From NCBI GenBank assembly GCA_030280995.1, contig JASXTE010000001.1, forward strand, positions 883,501 through 947,500: a stretch of 64,000 bases of DNA, written 5' to 3'. Position numbers and translations under genes: made by a program. Source of the DNA: Hemileia vastatrix. Taxonomy: Eukaryota > Basidiomycota > Pucciniomycetes > Pucciniales > Zaghouaniaceae. Numbering within the stretch: the first letter of the stretch is position 1; every line of letters begins with the position of its first letter. Below the pieces are notes generated by a model. That model worked only from the letters and a program-made list of their open reading frames with translations. It searched no databases and had not been told where the DNA came from. Below, in pieces: positions 23,755 through 33,765 of the stretch.

Positions 23755-24245
23755 TGTGGAAAGTCCGTCAAGACTTTAAACTGAACACTGTGGAAAGTCC
23801 ATCAAGACTTTAAACTGAACACTGTGTTCAGTCCATCAAGACTTAAAACTGAAAAATGCTATAGTCCCCCAAGACTATAAACTGAGGATGGTGTGATGGT
23901 TGAGTCCTTCAGGACTATAAACTGATAATGTGATGTTGGTGGATTCTGGCAGAGGGCATCCAAAGGGGGAGTCTCTGAATTTAGATAAGGCAAGTGTGGG
24001 GGTAACTGATGAGCTGGGTGCTCTGTAGAACAGTTACCCCATAATTTTAGTTTATTTCTTTGGTCTTTAATGGTTTTATCTCTGGTTCTGTCTTTATGAT
24101 TCTGTTTTTGACTCCCCCAAGACTATAAACTGAGGGTTTTGAGTCCCGAAAGACTATAAAATGAGGGCTGTTAGTCCCCAAAGACTTTAAACTGAGGATA
24201 AGTCCCCCAAGATGGTAAACTGAGGAATTTATTATGATTTGCTAC
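23755..24245. repeat. Degenerate minisatellite between beta' and alpha'
   Basis: The phrase AGTCC(C)CCAAGACTATAAACTGAGG and variants (CATCAAGACTTTAAACTGAAC) recur about ten times in two clusters (23755-23935 and 24110-24230) at irregular spacing of about 30-45 bp. No gene is present. Confidence 0.75.
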
Positions 24246-24301
24246 ATTCAGGAAGTCTGGAGAGTGGTCAAGAATTTCATTTCTTAGTCAAAAAAGTTCA
24301 A

Positions 24302-24900
24302 TCAAGAGTCAAGTGGCAGAAGAGAATCAAGAGATGAAACAAAGCGTTCAGCATTAGTATTGAACTGGCGCATGAGGTGTTTCATTTTCTCAAGGTCCTG
24401 TGGTTTTCTAGCAGGAGTGGATTGGAAGTAGATTAGTAGAAGGTGTTTTTGTTCATAGGAGTGTTGTTGTAACTTGGCCTTAATGGTGGGCAAGTGGTTA
24501 GGTGTTGGTGGTTCAATGGATCCCACATTGTCATCATCACTGTCAGAAGATGGAGGAACTGAGAAGTCATCAGTTTTAAAAGTAGAAGGAAGGAATAAAA
24601 GTTTTTTCTATCAGATGGACCAAGCATGGTGGAAGTGGTTGCTGTAGTGGTATTGGCACTTTTCTTTGAAGGGTGTAGTTTGTTGACTAATCTGGGTATC
24701 AGGATGGATGGCCTGGATCTTTTGGTACTGGTGGAAAATGGACCAGGTTGAGGTGGAGGTGATGCTTTTGAAGATGATAATCTACCAGGTTTGGAGCAAG
24801 TCTACTTTCTGGATTGGAAGACATCACAGCAGGTTCTGTATGGATGAGCTGGTGGTGTGATGGTGCAGATTAGATTGTTGTCAATGCAGTATTGGAAAGG
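24302..24900 (-). pseudogene. Diverged antisense gene alpha', remnant
   Basis: The last part reads PPSSDSDDDNVGSIEPPTP, then a helical stretch (KAKLQQHSYEQKHLL) and closes SSLDSLLPLDS at 24302. Further upstream text is Pro-rich and scattered over frames. Position and orientation equal those of alpha in the Gypsy copies (between beta and the 3' terminal repeat), and both have an acidic Pro-rich part followed by a helical tail. There is no convincing sequence match, so the identification rests on layout. Confidence 0.35.
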
Positions 24901-25684
24901 GCCCATGTCAAAGGCAGATTTTGAAAGAAATCTGAACATGGTGGATGTGATGAAGGAGAATGTGGACATTATTAATTGGAGGGAGGATGTGGCCTTTCAA
25001 CATTGGCAGAGGCCTTTGTTGGTCTGTTTGGCACTGTTTTTTTATGCCTTAATTGGCATCAGTCAAATAATTACTTTTTAAGTTGTTTTTATTCAGTGAA
25101 TATTGGGACTATGAGTATGTGGGTACTACTATTGGATAGCCCTAGATTTTATCTATATTTTATGTCTTGATGACATTTTTCATATTCTAAGTTTTAAGGG
25201 GTCCTTTCCTCATTTTTCATTTCTAAAAGATAGCTGTTTACTTTTGTTTTTTGTGTTTTACAGGCTAACCTTAAGTATTAGGGTTAAGTGCTTAGTATTA
25301 TTAAGTAGAGCTAATTTGGCTCTTTTTTTTATGTCCCAATGTTTTCATAGGTTAATTTTGTGCTTCAAGGGTTTTAGTAGTTGTGGTAGATTTTACTAAG
25401 TATTTTGGGCTTTATTGGAGGTTTTTGGTGGTTATCTGGCTTTAGGGAGGTCTGGCCGCTTCTAGGAGGGTGGCCCACCCGCCTTGGTTATAGAAGGCTG
25501 GGAAGTGTTTCTAGTGGGTTTTTACTCAATTTGGCTATCAAAAGCGCCAAATTCCATGCTGTGCATGGATTTTTTAGAAGGCTGTCTGTGTGTACATACT
25601 GAAGAAGACAGTTTGGGGCAACTTTTATTATCATACAAACATCCAGAAGTGATATCATTGTTTCTCACTTGGTTTTCACTGTTT
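24901..25684. other. Unassigned stretch before repeat R
   Basis: A short plus-strand frame (24857-25081) ends in a hydrophobic segment and does not resemble a known protein. Other frames are short. By position this may be the 5' part of a terminal repeat of which R is the 3' part, but no second copy is present here to test that. Confidence 0.35.
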
Positions 25685-26071
25685 TTTGGCCACAATTAGC
25701 TGTGTTTGTTACAAGGTTAGTTCTTAATTTAACTCAACTTTGGAAACTGGTTTCTCTGGTGTAGCTTTGCAACCTGCATCAAGTATTATTGATGTTTTAT
25801 GTGCAATAAGTGCACATTGTTTTGGTTTTCTGGTGTGGATCTTTCTGCATTTCATGTTTCTGGTTCTTTGGTTCTCAGTGGTCTTCTATTGGCTACTGTC
25901 TTGACTTGTAAAGCAGTCAAGAAGTGTGTTGGAAGGGATATAGTAACAGTCTCTAATTTGCTGTAGCAAATAAAACTCACCTGGTATTTCTCAAAGGGAC
26001 AGGTTTTTTTCTCTCCAGTTTTACTCCAATTCCCTTGGTCAAGGCCTATAGCTAGTACTAAAGGATTTTCT
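25685..26071 (+). repeat. Repeat R, copy 1
   Basis: It matches 32018-32404 along its length, starting at TGGCCACAATTAGCTGTGTT and including TTTGCAACCTGCATCAAGTA and AAGGCCTATAGCTAGTACTA. It ends near TTTTCTGCATTGG, where the foldback element begins. The LTR and CACTA-terminus readings are both open. Confidence 0.7.
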
Positions 26072-26504
26072 GCATTGGTAGAAGGTTTAGGTGATGAGTG
26101 GGAAGTGGGAATTTGCCACCAAATGAGAAGATGGGGTGTAAAGATAGAAAAAAATGTTATCTTTTTGCCACAAAAATTAAGTATCATAAAGTGAGGAGAC
26201 ACGTAAAGATGAGAAAAAAAATGTTATGTGTTTGCCACTAAAATTAAGTATCATAGAGTGATGAGATAAATAAGGATGGCATCCGCAATTATATGACATG
26301 TGACTTGCTTACAAATCAATCATGGATGTGATGAGTTTGGGATCTGGAATTAGCAATGGAAATTGGGGTATAAGAGGCAGGATAATGCATTATCATGGAT
26401 TTCTTATACACTAGCCCTGGGGATAGCAGATAAGAATCTTCCACAATTAATAATTTCTGATCCCATGGAAAAAATTGTGATCCCTAATTGTGGATCCTTG
26501 AACA

Positions 26505-26746
26505 TTGATACCCCTTAATATAACTACATATTTCACTGAATATGAGGTTTATGCATACATAAGAGCTTATGTATGTCTATAATTACTTAATATCACTTGA
26601 GATAAGTATATTATGTCTCCATTAACACCTGAATAAGTATTATAAGGTTATACATAAGGTATTTAAACTACTATAAGCTATATAGTTTGTTAATAATTAT
26701 ATATATTAGCATTATAACCAAATATATAAGTATTAAGGGGTATCAA
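26505..26746. mobile_element. MITE with TTGATACCCCTTAATA ends
   Basis: Its ends are TTGATACCCCTTAATA and the reverse complement TATTAAGGGGTATCAA, about 242 bp apart. The interior matches 31680-31930 (for example ACTACATATTT, GAATATGAG, TTATGCATACAT). No clear target duplication was found. Confidence 0.7.
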
Positions 26747-26767
26747 TTTTCAGGTATATACAATTAG

Positions 26768-27017
26768 CACTACACAATATAGGGGGTGGACTTGCTAGCA
26801 AGTCCCCAACCTGAACTCAGATGGAACTCACAATGAACTCATATTAAACCCATACTGAACTCTACTTGAACACCCACCTAAAACTCTTCTGCTGAGTGGT
26901 GTTCATCCCTGATTTTATGGTTCCTTTGTCAATAGCTCAATGTGTGTTCAATATGGGGTGAGTTTGGGTCCAAGGTTGTGGACTTGCTAGCAAGTCCACC
27001 CCCCATATTGTGTGGTG
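26768..27017. mobile_element. CACTA-type MITE with TAG target duplication
   Basis: It begins CACTACACAATATAGGGGG and its reverse complement begins CACCACACAATATGGGGG. It is flanked on both sides by TAG (26765-26767 and 27018-27020), the 3-bp duplication typical of CACTA elements. Subterminal perfect palindromes lie at 26788-26805 (18 bp) and 26978-26999 (22 bp), both centred on GCTAGC. It is non-coding and must have been moved by a transposase supplied in trans. Confidence 0.88.
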
Positions 27018-27435
27018 TAGGGATCAGGAATTTTTTTTCCCAGGATCAGACATTATTAATTGTGGAAGATTTATATCCACTAGATCCAGGGCTAGTGGAT
27101 AAGTAATCCACAATAATGAATTATCCTGCCTCTTATACCCCAATTTCCTTTCCTTATTTCTAATCCCAAACTCATCACATCCATGATTGATTTGTAAGAA
27201 AGTCACATGACATATAATTGTGGATTCCATATATATGTATCTCATCACTCTATGATACTTAATTTTGGTGGCCAACACACAACATTTTTTCTCATCTTTA
27301 TGTGTCTCTTCACTCTATGATACTTAATTTTTGTGGCAAACAAATAACATTTTTTTCTATCTTTACACCCCATCTTCTCATTTGGTGGCAAATCTCCACT
27401 TCCCACTCATCACCTAAAACTTCTACTAACAACCT

Positions 27436-28020
27436 TTTCTACTGAAAATAATGAAGAACCTCTCTAATAGGAAGTAACTTCACACAGCTATGAATGCTAT
27501 CACTTTAGTTTTGGCCTCTGACTCTGGGTTGGAAGACACTTTTTTGTTTTTTTTCTGTTTTTTTTCTGTTTTTTTTTGTATCTAAATTTTTTTTGTAAGT
27601 GGTTATTTTTTATTTCAATGGTAAAATTAACCTTTTTTTTCTCTCCCTCTTTACTTTCTTTTTTAGCTCCATCACCCTACTCTTCATCCCTCCTTGGCAT
27701 GGTCATTATCCCTTTCCCCTATTTCACTTTTTTTGGCTCCATGTCATTAAAACACATACATTGCACATTCTTTATGCATTTCACTTACTTGATATTCAAT
27801 TTCTCCCAAATTCCAACATTAATCTTTCTCACTCTATTTTTCCTACTTTTCAATCAAGGTAAGTTTCATCTCCTTTTTTTCATGCCTATATGATATCTCA
27901 TTCCTTCTATGAAAATTACATACTTAAATATATGTATAACTCCTTTTGGATAACAGTGAGCTTATTAAACTCCTCTTGTTCTCATCTCCATTACCACCTT
28001 TCAAGTTTTTGTAAAATTTT
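27436..28020. other. T-rich stretch without a credible gene
   Basis: There are runs of T near 27540-27600 and overlapping Phe/Leu-rich frames. Their composition is what translated poly-T gives, so no gene is called. Confidence 0.5.
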
Positions 28021-28099
28021 GAAAATCAGGCTTGGAATTAGGGTTAGGTTTATTCAAAGCTAGTTCTCTTTTAGCCAAAGAGTCTTCTAAAGCTTAAAT

Positions 28100-28365
28100 T
28101 ACATTTCCCACAAACAGATTTGAATTTGGTTCAGTGGTTGCTGAGATATTGACTGCTAAAGTTGAGCCTTTTTTTCCCAATTTAAATTTTTTTATTTTAT
28201 GTTTTTATGTAAAAAATTAGGGTTTTACAAATTTAAATCACATTTACTTTAACTGAAGATTATCCTGAAGCCTATATTTTATTTATTATAAAAAGATTTT
28301 AATTTGGTTCATTGGTTGCTGAGATATTGACATTTAAAGTTGAGCTGTTTTTTTCCAAATATCAC
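28100..28365 (+). repeat. Two-copy tandem repeat, period about 174 bp
   Basis: AATTTGGTTCAGTGGTTGCT with flanking GAGATATTGAC and AAAGTTGAGC occurs near 28127 and again, slightly changed, near 28301. No gene is associated. Confidence 0.75.
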
Positions 28366-28487
28366 ATAATTTATTTTGTGTTTTTATATTGCATAATTAG
28401 AGAATAAGGCTTCTGAAACTCTTATCTGATGATTATCTAGGATTTAAACTCCCAAATATTAGGATCACTTAATTATTTCTTGGCCAA

Positions 28488-28835
28488 TTGCTTGAAAAAA
28501 TTACATTCTGTTTTCATAACAAGATTTATACCAATAAGAATGATTCCAATTATCTTACTTTGGAGATTTTCTCTTATATTAATCCTATTACTGGACAACC
28601 TACGCCTTTCCCAGATAAAATAAAATGTCAAGGGTTATACTTTCTGGATCACAACTGTATAATCAATTTTGGATTGGGAGCTGGAATCATTGAAACTATT
28701 TGGAACTCTTCTAAGGATAATCACCAAACAACAAAAGCTTCCCCTGATTTGGAATCTTGTCACGACTTTACTCATTTTGGCTGCTCCTTCCAAATTAGTC
28801 AAAAACTAATCCAACAAATCAATAAGGTAAAATAA
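28488..28835 (+). pseudogene. Exon-like coding fragment, unidentified
   Basis: A 116-codon open stretch with good protein-like composition (INPITGQPTPFPDKIKCQGL, YFLDHNCIINFGLGAGIIE, FTHFGCSFQIS) but no ATG at its head. It looks like an internal exon: a TATTAG acceptor-like site lies near 28461 and a GTAAAA donor-like site near 28826. I cannot name the family, although the phrase pattern suggests a repeated protein of rust genomes. No neighbouring exon was recognised. Confidence 0.4.
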
Positions 28836-29170
28836 GATGGTAAATTTAACAGATATAAAAAAAATTATGTAGATCAAAAAAGTATGGGGATCAGTAGAGT
28901 CATCAACTTTTTTTTTCATAAATTTTTAATAAATAACTCTTATATTTCAAATTACTAAAATAAAGTAATGGGCCAACAACCCTGTGTTGTATAAATAGGA
29001 ATCATGACAACATTTATTTGTTTCATGAGTTTCCTTGGCCTACACTTGTGGAAAGTCCCAAACAATTGTTTCTAGATTTTATCCACATTTTGGCTAGAAG
29101 AATTTTCATCACTTTATAACTAGGGATAATGATATATATTAGCTGTTTATATATTAATTTATGTAATTAT
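28836..29170. other. AT-rich stretch, nothing recognised
   Basis: No gene or repeat seen. Confidence 0.4.
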
Positions 29171-29175
29171 ATTAA

Positions 29176-29325
29176 ATTTTGGTGATTCCAACCCCTTACT
29201 TCAATAAAATGCAGGGGAGGGTATTGCCAAATTTTCAAATCTGACATGTTAAATTGATGACTTAGAAAAATTTTGGTGATAGCAACCCCTTGCATCAATA
29301 AAATGCAGGGGAGGATATTGCCAAT
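29176..29325 (+). repeat. Two-copy direct repeat, period about 95 bp
   Basis: TTTTGGTGATTCCAACCCCT followed by AATAAAATGCAGGGGAGG and TATTGCCAA occurs near 29177 and again near 29271 with a few changes. It is non-coding. Confidence 0.75.
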
Positions 29326-29689
29326 TTTTTTAAAACAGATATAGAGTTTTGTTGACTTAACTTTATTTAGAAAAGTAAATTTAATGATTTGAATCTAAAG
29401 AAGAAAAAATGTATGAGTTTTTCAAATTTTTGCAAAAAAAAAAATCATCTAGAATCAAGACCTCTAAAAAGTTGGCACATATGAAGTTATCACCAAAAAG
29501 TAATAACTCAAAATTTATTTAACCAAACAAACAAATAATCTAAAATGTTGCAATAAAATGTTTCACATCTCAGTGAGGAGTCTGTGCCGAGGATTTATTA
29601 TTAGATTTAATGCATTCTATCAAGAAAACTTTCTAAACAAAATAAAAAAAATAGTTATCAAACATTTTCATTAAGCGTTCAATTTCCTC

Positions 29690-31003
29690 AATATATTAAT
29701 TAGCTTTAACACATTCTCTTAAGAAATCTTTCTTTTTTGAACCATCTTCAATTTGATACTTGAGTTTCATTTGATCCAATAGGAAATTTTACTCTAGAGC
29801 CTTCTTCCCTTTCTTTATCTCGAATCTCTTCACCTGAAAGTCATGTGCCCTCTCATTCCTCTTTTAAAAAAGCTCTAATTTCTTCTCCTCCAAGTCTTGT
29901 GCTCTCCCATCCCTCAATAAAGAAAGCTCAAATATCTTCTTCTCCAATTCCTGTGCCCTATCATCCCTTTGTAAAGAGAGCTCATATTGTTTCTTTTGAA
30001 AGTTGAGACTATCTCTTGCAAATTCAACTTTACCTAGAGTGAAAGGGAATATTAACAAAAGAAAAGAAAAGCTCACTTAATTATTAAGAGGTATTCTATC
30101 ACTTACCAGATTCACATTTCTCCAGAAAATTTTCAATGGAAGAAAAAGTGGTTTGGGAAAAACTATCTCTGTTTTGCTTTTATGACTGTTAAAATTCAAA
30201 GTAGTTGATGGTCTTTTTTTTTTGGAGGTAAAAATTTCATCTTCATCATTGAAGCTAGCTTCAGACTCACTTGCTTGAGGATCCTTGGTTTTTTCATTAG
30301 CCTTTTTAGAAATAAAGAAAATAAAATACAACTAGACAGGAAATAAAAACTTACTTGAGTGGCATCACATTGGTTTATATCACCATAATGATCTATTGGA
30401 AAGCTATCTAGATTTGTTGAATTTAGAACAGGGAAGGCTTGAGTGGAGGAAGAGGATGGTAAAAGATTTGTTTCAACATTATGTTTGGAGATAGCATCTT
30501 CACCATCCAACCTTTTTTCAGGATTAACATCAGCTCTCTCTCCAAAAATAGCATCCATCTCTTTAAATTATGGACATAGAGATTCAATTTTATCATCTAT
30601 GGATTTTATGCCCTTATTGATATTGATGTCAGTAATACCAAAACCAGTAGAAAATGAAACTGGCTTTGCCTTCTTGTATTTGGCTTGGTAATGCTTGAAA
30701 CATTCAGACATCTGTTTAGGAATAAAAATCAATCCTTCCCTTTGTCTTGTTTTGTAATTCATTGGCCATTAGAAGATAGCCATTGAATTTTGATGCAGGG
30801 GGCCCTTCTACTTTAGTTGTATTCTCAGTACCAAAACAAGAATCATAATTAGTTTTTATTTTCAGCCAGTTGATAAGTATGAGATGATCATCTTTTTTTA
30901 GTTGAACAGTCCTTGATTTCATAGCTGAGCAGGGGAAAGAGGGAGTAATGGGATTTGATGAACAACTGGGGGAAGCCTGCCTTTGAGAAGATCTAAAAGG
31001 CAT
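29690..31003 (-). pseudogene. SANT/Myb-like DNA-binding protein of rust type, decayed, three exons
   Basis: Starting at ATG 31003 (MPFRSSQRQ), the protein has a SANT-like head (KKDDHLILINWLKIK, then SKFNGYLLMANELQNKTKGR). It continues as KQMSECFKHYQAKYKKAK and GFGITDININKGIKSID, followed by FKEMDAIFGERADVNP. This layout (trihelix-like head, ALFG-type motif, coiled-coil tail) recurs in an expanded rust fungal family that I recognise in style. Two canonical introns are seen, at about 30303-30354 and 30037-30108. The last exon is an Arg/Glu-rich coiled coil with repeated RDxRAQxLEEK units. Defects are a one-base slip near 30730, a TAA near 30566, and stops near 29864 and 29795. Such proteins probably bind DNA and are often transposon-derived; no partner transposase is seen. 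Confidence 0.65.
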
Positions 31004-31312
31004 GTTGAGATATTTGAAGATGAAAAGGAGAAGAAAAAAATATATGAGATGGGGAGTGGTTCTGAGCAGGTAGAATGAATAGACAGGATGGGAGTGCACA
31101 GCAAGGCAGGAAGCCTGGGATATCTGGAGAGTTGTCCAAGATGTGGTTATGAAAAATTGAGGATAAAAATGTCAGATTGAGGTGAAAATCGACATGTAAA
31201 AGGTCTAATAACCCCATTATTAGCAAAAATAATTGCAGAAGATAATTGGGGTATAATGATTTTTATCTGCAATTAAATTAATTGCGGATCAGTCAACATT
31301 GATACCCCCTAT

Positions 31313-31854
31313 TATAACCTTAACTTTAACTTATAAGCTTAATGAAATTTAGGTTATCTTATTTTAAACATAAGAACTACTCAGTCCTGGGGATACCTAG
31401 GCTGACACTTAGGCTGACATGAACTGTCCAAGCCCCCAACAACATCCCCAAGTATCCACATTAACCCAGTAATCATATCCCAACCCATAAATCTGTGAAA
31501 ATCCATTTAAAGGAAGCAGTTTAAGTTGTCCAAACTGGATATATGTGCCTGAAAAAGGTGTATATGCTTATGTAGGCATTGTGAGTCCATTGAATACGTC
31601 CATATTACCTAAAATAAGCTGAAAAATAAAGCCTATAGGCTATTTAGAGGGTTTAACCCACATATAGACCTATATATACATAATATAACTACATATTTTA
31701 CTGAATATGAGATTTATGCATACATATAGGCTTATTTATGTCTATAGTTACTTAATATAACTTAAAATAAGTGTAATATGACTACATTAGCACCTTAATA
31801 AGTATTATGGGGCTATGGATAAGCTATTTAAATTCAAACAAGCCATATAATAGT

Positions 31855-31896
<42 letters not shown>

Positions 31897-32015
31897 CATA
31901 ATAACCATATATATAAGTATTATAACCATAATTTTAACTTATAAGCTTAGTTCAATTAAGGTTATCTTAGTTTAAACATAAGAAATACTCTGTTCTGGGG
32001 ATACCTAGGCTGACA
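31313..32015 (+). repeat. Pair of 95-bp direct repeats about 610 bp apart
   Basis: 31313-31408 and 31922-32015 share TTTTAACTTATAAGCTTA, GGTTATCTTA, TTTAAACATAAGAA and CTGGGGATACCTAGGCTGAC. The stretch between them resembles the MITE at 26505-26746. This could be a duplication flanking an insertion. Confidence 0.65.
31858..31894. repeat. AT dinucleotide microsatellite
   Basis: Uninterrupted (AT)n of about 37 bases. Confidence 0.95.
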
Positions 32016-32017
32016 GG

Positions 32018-32404
32018 TTTCTGGCCACAATTGACTGTGTTTGTTGCAAGGTGAGTTCTTCATTTAAATCAACTCTTGTAACCATTTTCTCTGGTGTAGA
32101 TTTGCAACCTGCATCAAGTATTATTGCTGTTTTCTGTGCAACAAGTGTACTGTATCTCTGGTTTCTGGTGTGGATTTTCTCTGCATTTCAGGTTTTGGTT
32201 CTTTGGTTCTCAGTGGTCTGCTAGTGGCAACTGTCTTGACTTTTTAAGCAGTCAAGAAGTTGTTAGAAGGTGCATTGTAACAGTCTCTTATTTGCTGTAG
32301 AAAATTAACCTCACCTGGTATTTCTCAAAGGCACAGGGGTTTTTCTCCAACTCTCTTGGTCAAGGCCTATAGCTAGTACTATAGGGTTGTCTATAATGGG
32401 TGTA
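32018..32404 (+). repeat. Repeat R, copy 2
   Basis: It matches 25685-26071 from CTGGCCACAATT to CTATAGCTAGTACTATAGGG and can be read as ending ATAATGGGTG. Its right edge is followed by an LTR-like fragment. Confidence 0.7.
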
Positions 32405-32426
32405 CATAGCCAGAAGTAGTGTTGTA

Positions 32427-32733
32427 GAGTTATTTTATTGCTACAGTAAGGATAATATTAGAGAGATTGCTTCAAGAGGGAGTGACTGAGGATACTAGTG
32501 CTTACTGAGAGTAGATCTACCTAATCAGAAGATTACTTATTTTTTAAAATATATTGTCCAATTTCTTTGTTTCTTTTCTATATCTCTTACTCTTACTTCT
32601 CTCACAACACTTACATATTGTTATCCTGTCTTTAAAGTATTAGATTGGCAGGCACTTCCTTTTAGATTATTTAGAAAGGATAACCAACCCATCTTGGATT
32701 GTGTCTATAGCTTAGTATTATAGAACTCTCTTA
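32427..32733 (+). repeat. LTR 3' fragment related to the Gypsy B/C LTRs
   Basis: It shares with the 3' ends of the LTRs at 40899, 47270 and 60975 the blocks AGAGTTATTTTATTGCTA, GCTTCAAGAGGGAGT, ATTGGCAGGCACTTC, CCAACCCATCTTG and TAGAACTCTCT. It is diverged, has no internal region attached, and abuts the truncated Tc1/mariner gene. Confidence 0.7.
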
Positions 32734-33455
32734 TGCTACAAGGTTGAGGGTTGTTTGCTTCTAAAGAGGGTATGAGGGACCTGCAGTACACTTCTATCAT
32801 TGTTTTAGACGTTTGATGTTGTAAAGAGAGCATCACAAGGGGGACTTCGGTAGTGTTGACAAAGCCCCCTAAGCCATAATAGATGCTAGGCTGCTTTGGA
32901 AAGTGGGTTGTAGACATTCACAGAGATATTTTTCAGATTTAGGGCACCAGACATATTTTTTTGTGAAACTTTGCCAAGTTCAAAAGAGGACTTGTCAGTT
33001 CAAATCACCTTTTGCCAATCACCGGCAGTCCAGTGGAGGTGCTGGCAAGAAAAAGCAAGGCAATTGTTGCAATGAATAAGGCCCACAAATGGTTTTTTAG
33101 CTGCAGTTCTCTTCCAAAGTCCCAAATCATGAGCACACTTATGGATTATATGGGGAGATATGTTTTTAGTGAGTAGGGCAGATATTTGAGAAGTTTTGGT
33201 GTCTCAGCTTGTCTTGAGGACCAGCGCTAATTGCCTCAGATCATGGGCAGTCATCTTGCATGAGGATCCACTACAATGTGCAGTCTGGATGGTACCCCGG
33301 GCTGAATATCTTTCAAGGACTGAACAAACTGTGGAACGTGGGAGGGAGAGATGGCGGGAAATAAGGGACTTGTTGTAGCCCCCGATCCACATGCCAACAA
33401 TGATATTTTTCATTTCCTCAGTTAGGTGTTGCTTTGTGGTACTCAAAGTGGGCAT
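32705..33455 (-). pseudogene. Tc1/mariner transposase, truncated and broken
   Basis: The gene starts at ATG 33455 with a paired-like helix-turn-helix head (LTEEMKNIIVGMWIGGYNKS and SLPRSTVCSVLERY). After a TGA near 33204 it continues with ISPHIIHKCAHDLGLWKRTA and a W-x-K-V-I-x-T-D block that corresponds to the first catalytic Asp of the DDE triad, near 33000. Further slips follow. A later block around TMIEVYCRSLIPSLEAN (about 32800) corresponds to the region before the second Asp. The C-terminal third is absent, cut by the LTR fragment at about 32733. The right terminal repeat is present at 33540-33587. Confidence 0.8.
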
Positions 33456-33539
33456 TGTGAAAGGAAAGTGATGATCTTATTTAATGAGCTTTAAAAGAAT
33501 GACTTGAAATGGTGGTGGTATTGAGCAAAGAAAAGTGAC

Positions 33540-33587
33540 AGTGGAAAGAAAAAATATGGGGTGGCGAAAACTTGTTGCCGGGCACTG
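33540..33587 (-). repeat. Terminal inverted repeat of the Tc1/mariner element
   Basis: The sequence ends GTTGCCGGGCACTG followed by TA (33588-33589). The reverse complement begins CAGTGCCCGGCAACAAG, the CAGTG start typical of Tc1/mariner ends next to a TA target. It lies about 85 bp upstream of the transposase ATG. The opposite end is missing. Confidence 0.7.
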
Positions 33588-33592
33588 TACTT

Positions 33593-33765
33593 ACACCACA
33601 AGAAAGTCGACGTTTTATATTACATGTCACCCAAATGTTTCACCTGTCAGTTGCAATTTCCTTCATTTTTCACCAAAAAAGATGAAAAATAACCAAAATA
33701 TCAACCAACATGTGAAACGGTTGGGTGGCGTATAGCATAAAACGTCGTCGACTTTCTTGTGGTGT
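33593..33765. mobile_element. Hairpin MITE of about 173 bp
   Basis: ACACCACAAGAAAGTCGACG on the left is answered by CGTCGACTTTCTTGTGGTGT on the right. The inner arms also pair (GTCACCCAAATGTTTCAC with GTGAAACGGTTGGGTGGC). The stem is about 55 bases with a 3-base insertion on one side and a loop of about 60 bases. It starts only a few bases from the Tc1 terminus. Confidence 0.8.

Larger units (their letters stand above)
26073..27435. mobile_element. Foldback element with arms of about 420 bp
   Basis: The left arm (26073-26497) and the right arm (27018-27435, reverse complement) match almost throughout. Shared blocks include GGTGATGAGTGGGAAGTGG, CCACCAAATGAGAAGATGGG, CAAATCAATCATGGATGTG and GGGGTATAAGAGGCAGGATAAT. 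The arms differ mainly by small indels. The space between them is occupied by two MITEs. No protein is encoded. Within each arm the phrase ATTAAGTATCATA(G/A)AGTGA occurs twice. Confidence 0.85.

Noticed and set aside
24857..25081. 74-codon frame with a hydrophobic C-terminus
   Set aside because: Starts with GTG-ATG in non-conserved sequence, has no recognisable domain and no second copy. It is kept only as an unassigned stretch.
27576..27893. Overlapping Phe/Leu-rich frames that look like membrane segments
   Set aside because: They arise from poly-T and pyrimidine-rich DNA in two frames at once. There is no conserved neighbour or convincing start.
33196..33735. Plus-strand frames at 33196-33378 and 33535-33735
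   Set aside because: The first is the shadow of the Tc1/mariner helix-turn-helix region. The second runs across the Tc1 terminus and the hairpin MITE.
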